Below, piece by piece: positions 7,165-12,632 of a DNA stretch of 12,632 bases. Every line of letters begins with the position of its first letter. Positions within the stretch are counted from its first letter, which is position 1. Location of the stretch: the NCBI GenBank assembly GCA_015486095.1, contig WFSK01000072.1, positions 1-12,632 on the forward strand. The letters are read 5' to 3'. Under the pieces are notes generated by a model. The model had not been told where the DNA came from and made no database searches. It saw nothing but the letters and a program-made list of their open reading frames with translations. The DNA comes from Thermotogae bacterium. Its GTDB lineage: Bacteria; Thermotogota; Thermotogae; B3-G13. A program made the translations under genes and the position numbers.

Positions 7165-8465
7165 TCTTTTCCCGCTCCCCTACTTTTATATGTATATATC
7201 TTCGCGGGGCGACCGGCCCCGATGTTCGAACGGGTTCTAACTTCCTGGATCAAACCTACCTTAATGATCTTGGCTATTATCCTTCTGGCAGTTTTGGGGC
7301 TTATTCGTAACACGGATGCCAAATCGGTTGCAGAAAAATATCCATCTAACATCTTCAGTGCTTTCATAACCCTGGAGAGATTGCTGATACTGAGTCCTGT
7401 TCTTTCCGAAAGTATAGTCATATTTTTGTCTCCCGATTCAACTTCAAAAGATCCGATCCCTTCTTCATCGCGTAATCCTATAACTGTGGTTCCATCGAAT
7501 ATATAACATCTCTTTTTCCCTTCTCTTTTAGCAAATTCGATGGCTTTCATCGCGTAATCCTCGGCCAGGGAGGCGTTGGGCCCTACTCCATAACCGATAC
7601 GAATGTCTAACCCAGTGGATGTAAAGATCTGTTCTCTTAAAGGGTTATGTGTGAAGCTGTCGGTATCCATCATGAGCTGTCCGTAAGTTTCGATGAGGAT
7701 AAAAGAAGATTCCATTCGAGGAAAGACCAATAGATCCTTTTTATTAGCGTATTCGAGTAGTACATTGTAGATCCTCATCAGATCTTTATGTCTTTTAACC
7801 GGTGTACTCGGGAGCTCGTCTAATGCTATAATTCCCACGACGGTTCTAAGCAATTCCATCTTGTTGCTTTTCATCTCGAATATTATCTTTTGTAACGTAC
7901 CTCTTATAGTATGTACGGAAGGAACAACAGCGAATGCGGGAATACCTTTTTTCTTCAATATCTTGTAAGTAGATTTCAAACATGTGATACACACATCGAC
8001 CTTATTCTTTTTATACATCTCTTCATGAAAGGAACAGAAGTCTTGATTGGCATTGGTATGAGGAGAAAACTCTTTTGTATAAACGTGCTTTATGGGAACC
8101 TGAACCTCACTTATGATCTCGGTTACTTCTGACTCTGCAAGGGTATCTACGGAGATACTGAACTCCCTTTTTATATATTCTGGAAATCGTTTAAGAACAC
8201 CCAATATCGACATTATGAGTCCTGTAGAACGGTAGGGTATGTAATCCCAAACGATCAGTCTGTTTATCTTCGAAGTACATAGATAATAAGGAATCGGTCC
8301 GGTAAAGAGTATGCCATCGAAAAGATGTTGATTCCTTTCAACGATCGTAGGGGCTTCGGTCTCGATACTGTAACCGAAAGGAGTCATTTCCAGATCATGG
8401 AATTCTTTTCCCACGGATAACACTTTGTTCACGAGGTCTCTTGGCCCTATAATTGCAATTCTCAT
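7161..8465 (-). CDS. transcriptional regulator with degenerate GGDEF/GCH III-like domain and C-terminal winged HTH
   Basis: This is probably the local regulator of the mannoside operon. The 434-residue protein has an N-terminal sensor-like region of alternating strands and helices (about 1-200) that I cannot assign firmly; a PrpR-N-type sensor fold is possible. A middle domain (about 205-330) carries IRIGYGVGPNASLAEDYAMK (288-307), then a helix with AKREGKK (312-318) and CYIFDGTTVIG (320-330). This matches the end of the GGDEF-like fold of archaeal GTP cyclohydrolase III. The GGDEF hairpin position reads FPRMESSF, so cyclase activity is unlikely. The C-terminal region (about 345-425) has two helix-turn-helix stretches, around SERTGLSISNLSRVMKAL and ATDLASVLRISPKTARR, then a GAGRP motif. 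GGGAG stands about 7 nt before ATG 8465. A sigma-70 promoter lies upstream, and the mannosidase gene follows by ATGA overlap. Function is inferred. Confidence 0.85.
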   Translation of the reverse strand: MRIAIIGPRDLVNKVLSVGKEFHDLEMTPFGYSIETEAPTIVERNQHLFDGILFTGPIPYYLCTSKINRLIVWDYIPYRSTGLIMSILGVLKRFPEYIKREFSISVDTLAESEVTEIISEVQVPIKHVYTKEFSPHTNANQDFCSFHEEMYKKNKVDVCITCLKSTYKILKKKGIPAFAVVPSVHTIRGTLQKIIFEMKSNKMELLRTVVGIIALDELPSTPVKRHKDLMRIYNVLLEYANKKDLLVFPRMESSFILIETYGQLMMDTDSFTHNPLREQIFTSTGLDIRIGYGVGPNASLAEDYAMKAIEFAKREGKKRCYIFDGTTVIGLRDEEGIGSFEVESGDKNMTILSERTGLSISNLSRVMKALKMLDGYFSATDLASVLRISPKTARRIIAKIIKVGLIQEVRTRSNIGAGRPAKIYTYKSRGAGKE

Positions 8466-8492
8466 GAGAATCTCCCAATATTAAGGTCATGT

Positions 8493-8504
8493 CCCCAATT
8501 AGGG
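8493..8504. promoter_or_regulatory. candidate operator, near-palindrome CCCnAATTnGGG
   Basis: On the minus strand the site reads CCCTAATTGGGG. Ten of its 12 bases are symmetric (CCC-AATT-GGG). It begins 5 nt downstream of the TATAAT-like bases, so it covers or follows the predicted transcription start, where a repressor would block initiation. The adjacent downstream gene encodes a winged-HTH regulator, so self-control is plausible. One short near-palindrome may arise by chance. Confidence 0.35.
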
Positions 8505-8508
8505 CATA

Positions 8509-8540
8509 ATTATAGTAGCATAAAATAGCAACTATGTCAA
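8509..8540 (-). promoter_or_regulatory. sigma-70 promoter for regulator-mannosidase-importer operon
   Basis: A perfect TTGACA (8540-8535) is followed after exactly 17 bp by TACTAT (8517-8512). The preceding TGC supplies an extended -10 element, TGnTAnnnT. An overlapping TATAAT (8514-8509) lies 20 bp from the -35 and is a less likely -10. Transcription would start around 8505, giving a leader of about 40 nt before the regulator ATG at 8465. This is the only convincing promoter seen in the window and probably drives the whole left-hand block. Confidence 0.72.
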
Positions 8541-8653
8541 ACACAGAAAATGAAAGGGATCGAGAGATAATTAGGAATATATACTTATTAATGCTTGTAA
8601 ATACGATTAACCTATCCTAACGCTGAAAAAAACGGTTATGCGATGAAATCTGC
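8541..8653. other. AT-rich intergenic spacer between the two gene blocks
   Basis: This stretch between the amidohydrolase stop codon and the promoter has no supportable gene. On the minus strand it contains a run of seven T (8632-8626) after AACCG, but only weak 4-5 bp pairings precede it. I do not call an intrinsic terminator. Transcription from the right-hand block may therefore read through into the left-hand one. Confidence 0.5.
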
Positions 8654-9778
8654 TCATAGAATGTTCGTGATTCCTGCACAGGCCAGAAAGAATCTCACTC
8701 CTAAATTCAGAACATCTTCATCAACATCGAATCGGGGACTGTGATGAGGATAGATTATCCCTTTTTCTTCTGACCTTATACCGAGAAATAGGAAGGCACC
8801 GGGTACACGTTCGAGATATAATGCGAAGTCTTCTGCTCCCATGGTTGGTTTTGCCTTTACAACCTTTAGTTTCAACCTTTCTACAACTTCTCTTGCGTAA
8901 TCCACGGCATCTTTTGAGTTGATGACCGGAGGTGTCATAGATTTAATATCGATCTCCATCTCCGCACCGAGTGAAGATGCAATGCCTTTCAATTTCTCTA
9001 TTCTATTCACGATCTCATCTCTAACATCCTTTGAAAACGTCCTTATCGTTCCACGGATCTTGGCTTCCTCCGGAACGACATTGGAACTGTTGCCCGAATT
9101 GAAAGATGTGACGTTGATAACAGCACTTTGGAGAGGATCTATATTTAAGACGCGCATCTTGTACAATTCGTTTACGAATGTTGCTCCAATGGCAATGGGA
9201 TTTACCGTCTTCTGTGGAGAAGCCGCATGCCCTCCGCTTCCTCGAATGATCATATTCATCTCATCGGATCCAGCCATAATAGGGCCTGAATTCACCGCAA
9301 AGACCCCAGATGGTTCATCGATCCACACGTGTATACCGAATATCATATCCACTCCATCCACGGCACCAGAATCTATCATTTCACGTGCTCCATTGACCGT
9401 TTCTTCCGCCGGCTGGAAGACGAATCTCACGTTCTTGGTCGGTTTTTTAACTTCCATCATGTATTCGGCAGCGGTTAAGAGCATTGCCGCATGGGCATCA
9501 TGACCACATGCATGCATCTGACCCGGTGTAAGAGATCCATATTCGCGCCCCTCGATCTCCTGTATCGGGAGCGCATCTATATCGGCTCTAAAGGCGATGG
9601 TTTCGATGGCACCAACGTCAATATCCGCTATTACACCGGTTTTTATCCTTTTACACGGTATGCCCGCCTCTTCAAGGTGTTTCACTATGTATTCTGAAGT
9701 CTTGAATTCCATAAAACCCAACTCAGGATGGCGATGAAACCACCTTCTGTGTTCTACAACTCTCTTATTAATATCCAT
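8654..9778 (-). CDS. M20-family amidohydrolase/aminoacylase (M20D-like)
   Basis: This is a metal-dependent hydrolase of N-acyl amino acids or related amides, 374 residues and cytoplasmic (no signal peptide). The N terminus RRWFHRHPELGFMEFKTSEY (11-30) is typical of the hippurate/IAA-amino-acid hydrolase group. Likely metal ligands are C91 and H93 in MHACGHDAH, E125/E126 in PAEE, H150 in GIHVW, and one of H345/H346 in PHHSPRF. The dimerisation domain spans about 170-285 and contains GGHAASP (182-188). The ATG at 9778 is preceded by GAGGTGAGGAC and lies 10 nt after the kinase stop codon, so it is co-transcribed with sugar genes. Its substrate is unknown. A role in removing acyl groups from an amino-sugar or amino-acid conjugate is possible, but the family is broad and it may be a passenger. 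Confidence 0.9.
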   Translation of the reverse strand: MDINKRVVEHRRWFHRHPELGFMEFKTSEYIVKHLEEAGIPCKRIKTGVIADIDVGAIETIAFRADIDALPIQEIEGREYGSLTPGQMHACGHDAHAAMLLTAAEYMMEVKKPTKNVRFVFQPAEETVNGAREMIDSGAVDGVDMIFGIHVWIDEPSGVFAVNSGPIMAGSDEMNMIIRGSGGHAASPQKTVNPIAIGATFVNELYKMRVLNIDPLQSAVINVTSFNSGNSSNVVPEEAKIRGTIRTFSKDVRDEIVNRIEKLKGIASSLGAEMEIDIKSMTPPVINSKDAVDYAREVVERLKLKVVKAKPTMGAEDFALYLERVPGAFLFLGIRSEEKGIIYPHHSPRFDVDEDVLNLGVRFFLACAGITNIL

Positions 9779-9788
9779 GTCCTCACCT

Positions 9789-11306
9789 CTAAGTCTGCAT
9801 TCTGATATCGAATAGTTCCTCTAAACTCGGTCTTAAACTCAGAAACGTCCTAACGAACAGATCGTAGTACTCGTTGTATCTTTCGGCGTTCGAACGATCT
9901 GGTTCTATGATCCTATCTACCTTAACACTTCTGTCTATTCCTTCTTCTAAGTTTTGCCATATCCCTCCACCAACACCGGCTAAAATTGCTGCACCCAATG
10001 CTGCACCTTCATTGTTCTTCAAGGTCTTTACGGGAAGCGAGAAGACATCTGCGACTATGTGAGACCACAACTTGCTCTTTTCTCCACCACCTACCAAGAT
10101 GACCTCAGATGGTGCTATGTTTATCTCCTTCATTATTTCTAATGAATCCCTCAAGGCAAATGTAACGCCTTCCATAATGCTTCGTGCCATGTTACCCAGC
10201 GTATGTCTCAAAGATAATCCTATGAATCCCCCTCTTATCTTTGCATTCATATGAGGTGTACGTTCACCGTTGAGATACGGATAGAAGAGTAAGCCTTCGC
10301 TACCCACCGGCACATTCGATGCCAATTCATTCAACAATTCATACACGTCTCCCTTATAATCGAAAGATCGTAATGCATTATGCACAAACCAGTTTAAAGA
10401 CATACCGGCAGATAGAACCACTCCCATATTGTAATTCATACCCCTTTTTGCGTGGGAGAAGAAATGAAGCCTCCCCTTTTCATCGCGTTTAAATCCCGGA
10501 GTGGGTGACAAGAGGGTGCCAGACGAACCTATGCTACACATGGTCATTCCTTCTTCTGTTACCCCACTACCCAGAGCGGCACATGCGTTATCCGCGCCAC
10601 CAGCCACAACGATGCAATCTTGGGGTAAGTTTAATTCCTCGGCGACAGAAGGTAGGATGGTAGCGACCACATCGGTGGACTGTAAAACTTCTGGTAAGAT
10701 GTCCGATGATAAGGAAAGAATGGAAAGTAATTCATCACTCCATTTCTGTTTTAAAACATCGAAATAAGCAGTTCCAGAGGCATCTGACACCTCTGTTTCT
10801 ATCCTTCCAGTCAATTTAAAATTTATATAATCTTTTGGCAAAAGGACTTTCCATATCTTCTCGTAATTTTTGGATTCATTCCTCTTTACCCATAACAATT
10901 TTGGGAGAGTGAATCCTTCTAAAGGGAGATTTTGAACCATACGTAGCATATCTTCTATCCCTACACGTTCCATTATCCAATTACGTTCTTCATACGAACG
11001 AGTATCGTTCCATAGTATGGCAGGCCTTATGACGTTTCCTTCTCTATCTATAAGAACGGCTCCATGCATCTGTCCACTCAAACCTATTGCCTTTACTCGT
11101 TCTACATCATTCCTCAAATATTCGGAGGCTCTATGCAATACTTTCTTTACCCCTCTGTACCAATCATCCGGATCCTGCTCCGACCATCCGGGGTGAGGGT
11201 TACTCACCGAAAAGGGTTCTCCTGTCTTGAAAAGCACGTTTCCGTTCTCATCCAAGATTATGAGTTTTACTCCACTCGTTCCAAGGTCGATTCCGATCGA
11301 AAGCAT
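9789..11306 (-). CDS. xylB: FGGY-family carbohydrate kinase, xylulokinase type
   Basis: The likely reaction is ATP-dependent phosphorylation of D-xylulose to xylulose 5-phosphate, the entry to the pentose phosphate pathway. The protein has 505 residues, normal for the family. The N-terminal phosphate-binding loop is GIDLGTSG (5-12). Xylulokinase-like GLSGQMHG (75-82) and PAILWNDTR (95-103) follow, and SDASGTAYFDV fits this subgroup. D239 in AGGADN is the expected catalytic base. The C-terminal ATPase half carries VILVGGGEKSKLW. ATG at 11306 is preferred over GTG at 11309 because GAAGGGA then lies 7 nt away. The oxidoreductase stop codon is 22 nt upstream and the amidohydrolase gene 10 nt downstream. 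Another FGGY substrate such as a related ketose cannot be excluded, but GQMHG strongly favours xylulose. Confidence 0.9.
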   Translation of the reverse strand: MLSIGIDLGTSGVKLIILDENGNVLFKTGEPFSVSNPHPGWSEQDPDDWYRGVKKVLHRASEYLRNDVERVKAIGLSGQMHGAVLIDREGNVIRPAILWNDTRSYEERNWIMERVGIEDMLRMVQNLPLEGFTLPKLLWVKRNESKNYEKIWKVLLPKDYINFKLTGRIETEVSDASGTAYFDVLKQKWSDELLSILSLSSDILPEVLQSTDVVATILPSVAEELNLPQDCIVVAGGADNACAALGSGVTEEGMTMCSIGSSGTLLSPTPGFKRDEKGRLHFFSHAKRGMNYNMGVVLSAGMSLNWFVHNALRSFDYKGDVYELLNELASNVPVGSEGLLFYPYLNGERTPHMNAKIRGGFIGLSLRHTLGNMARSIMEGVTFALRDSLEIMKEINIAPSEVILVGGGEKSKLWSHIVADVFSLPVKTLKNNEGAALGAAILAGVGGGIWQNLEEGIDRSVKVDRIIEPDRSNAERYNEYYDLFVRTFLSLRPSLEELFDIRMQT

Positions 11307-11328
11307 CACGCGATCCCTTCCCTTTGAT

Positions 11329-12483
11329 TTAATATTTTAACTCTACTCTCTTGCCCGTTAATGAAGATTCTTCGATCGAATCACATATCTTAGCCGCCTT
11401 GTAGCCATCCTCAAAGCTTGCTCCCTGGGGTGCCACGTCTTTATCGTTTATTATACAATCTACGAAATGATATAATTCATGAGCGAATAGGTTTCCCCAA
11501 CCGATGATGTGTCCATGAGGCCACCAGTATTTGATAAAAGGATCTGAAGATTCTGTAACCATCACATCTTTAAAACCCATTATCTTATTCGTTCCTTCGT
11601 TTGCAAAATATACCTCTAATTCATCCAATCTTTCTAAGTTAAATCTAATACTTCCTTTAGAACCGTTTATCTCGAAGTACATGTAATTCTTTCTACCATG
11701 GCACAATTTTGATGCCTCGACGGTTCCGATGGCACCGTTTTCGAATTCTACTATACTTTCAAAGGCATCATCCACATCTACAGTTCCCTTTTGGGATGTA
11801 TTATCCGACAGAGGGCGTTCTTTTATAAAAGTGTGTGTTATACCGGATACCGCTACGATCTCACCAACGAGATATCTTGCCAGATCTATTATATGTGACC
11901 CCAGATCCCCTAAGACCCCTTTACCAGCAAATTCTTTGCGCAAACGCCATGTTAGAGGGCGGTTTGGGTCTACCATACCTTCTTGGAGATACCGTCCCCT
12001 GAAATGATATATCCTTCCTATCCTCCCTTCGTCTATCAATTGCTTTGCCAGGATAACGGCTGGTATGAATCGATAATTGAACGCGACCATACTCTTGCCC
12101 TTCGCATCCTTCGATATCTTATACATCTCGTAGGCAAGTTCACCGTTAACGGCGAGAGGTTTTTCACATATCACGTTTTTCCCGTTTTTCAGAGCCTCAA
12201 CGGTGGGTTCAAAATGGAGGTGATTGGGAGCGCAGTTGTCGAATATATCTATCCTTTTATCGGAAACCACCTCTTTCCAATCGAGACGGTATCCCTTGAA
12301 ACCATAACGCTTTGCGGCCTCCGAGACAGCCTTTTCATTCCTACCACATATTAGATAAAGATAAGGAATAGCGGGAGGTGGCCACATCATGTAGGACAAC
12401 TGCTTGTACCCATTCGCGTGCGCCTTTCCTATAAAGCCATATCCAAGCATTCCGATGTTCAATGTAGGAATTTTCTCAGTCAT
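11329..12483 (-). CDS. Gfo/Idh/MocA-family NAD(P)-dependent sugar oxidoreductase
   Basis: This is a dehydrogenase or reductase acting on a sugar, sugar acid or inositol-type substrate in the cytoplasm. The 384-residue protein has an N-terminal Rossmann fold with GYGFIG (14-19). CEKPL (106-110) contains the conserved lysine K108. The C-terminal alpha/beta domain has GDLGSHIID (192-200), where D193 and H197 are the expected catalytic-site residues. C-terminal ...WWPHGHIIGWGNLFAHELYHF... is distinctive but I cannot tie it to a named enzyme. The ATG at 12483 gives a normal N terminus. Its ribosome site is poor: GAAGGG sits almost against the ATG, so it may depend on coupling to the gene upstream, which ends 22 nt away. 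Position between a GH3-like gene and a xylulokinase gene suggests a role in sugar catabolism, substrate unknown. Confidence 0.9.
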   Translation of the reverse strand: MTEKIPTLNIGMLGYGFIGKAHANGYKQLSYMMWPPPAIPYLYLICGRNEKAVSEAAKRYGFKGYRLDWKEVVSDKRIDIFDNCAPNHLHFEPTVEALKNGKNVICEKPLAVNGELAYEMYKISKDAKGKSMVAFNYRFIPAVILAKQLIDEGRIGRIYHFRGRYLQEGMVDPNRPLTWRLRKEFAGKGVLGDLGSHIIDLARYLVGEIVAVSGITHTFIKERPLSDNTSQKGTVDVDDAFESIVEFENGAIGTVEASKLCHGRKNYMYFEINGSKGSIRFNLERLDELEVYFANEGTNKIMGFKDVMVTESSDPFIKYWWPHGHIIGWGNLFAHELYHFVDCIINDKDVAPQGASFEDGYKAAKICDSIEESSLTGKRVELKY

Positions 12484-12505
12484 TCCCTTCGTGTTAAATA
12501 TGATA

Positions 12506-12632
12506 TCACTTCACCTCTACATCCGAAAAGTATTCTCTTTTACCATCGAGTTCTCTTACATCACCTGATATCTCAAACCTACCTTCCAGCCTTATATCCT
12601 CAGAAGAACTGCCCACCATAATCTTAAAAGTC
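12506..12632 (-). CDS. C-terminal fragment of a GH3-like glycosidase (fibronectin-III-like domain), 5' end outside window
   Basis: The window edge leaves only the last 41 residues, ending DVEVK at TGA 12506. The segment VGSSSEDIRLEGRFEI (6-21) matches the C-terminal fibronectin-III-like domain of GH3 beta-glucosidases and beta-xylosidases, where a GxSSxDIRL-type strand is conserved. A gene for a beta-glycosidase beside a xylulokinase gene would make sense, for example for xylo- or gluco-oligosaccharides. The catalytic domain is not in view, so the family call rests on this one motif and the specificity is open. Confidence 0.6.
   Translation of the reverse strand, partial: TFKIMVGSSSEDIRLEGRFEISGDVRELDGKREYFSDVEVK

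Noticed and set aside
8620..8653. Possible intrinsic terminator after the amidohydrolase gene (run of seven T on the minus strand)
   Set aside because: Only 4-5 bp imperfect pairings precede the T-run, which is too weak to call a terminator.
8919..9503. 194-codon plus-strand frame inside the amidohydrolase gene
   Set aside because: It lies antisense to a fully conserved M20 enzyme, and its low-complexity Ser/Thr/Ile composition is typical of reverse-frame translation.

Overview
The window is a densely packed carbohydrate-utilisation region from a bacterium. Every supported gene lies on the minus strand, so transcription runs from the right end towards the left. Junctions are tight: a 4-nt ATGA overlap, an 8-nt overlap, and gaps of mostly 10-40 nt. 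Shine-Dalgarno sequences are clear and there is one good sigma-70 promoter, so the source is bacterial rather than archaeal. Frequent AGA/AGG and ATA codons, moderate GC by eye (not counted) and a sugar-binding protein whose signal peptide lacks a lipobox cysteine suggest a thermophilic, Thermotogota-like organism. That assignment is an inference; no marker gene is present.

The right-hand block (12632 to 8654) starts with the last 41 residues of a protein resembling the C-terminal fibronectin-III-like domain of GH3 beta-glycosidases. It continues with a Gfo/Idh/MocA oxidoreductase, a xylulokinase-type FGGY kinase and an M20-family amidohydrolase. It looks like one transcription unit for breaking down oligosaccharides and phosphorylating pentose or related sugars.

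A gap of about 190 bp (8466-8653) separates the blocks. It holds a good sigma-70 promoter (TTGACA, 17 bp, TGC-TACTAT) and a near-palindrome at the expected transcription start.

The left-hand block (8465 to 1) encodes an unusual regulator (N-terminal sensor-like region, degenerate GGDEF/GTP-cyclohydrolase-III-like domain, C-terminal winged HTH), a cytoplasmic GH38 alpha-mannosidase, and a complete ABC sugar importer: exported binding protein, two permeases and an ATPase cut by the window edge. The likely role is to import a mannose-containing glycoside or oligosaccharide and hydrolyse it inside the cell. The regulator is probably the local sensor and may control its own promoter.

The least expected items are a 43-codon membrane-protein gene between the second permease and the ATPase genes, a very strong hairpin between the binding-protein and first permease genes, and a strong Shine-Dalgarno sequence ahead of the binding-protein gene that serves no obvious gene. 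No rRNA, tRNA, CRISPR array, insertion sequence or intrinsic terminator was recognised. No gene-free stretch exceeds 300 bases.
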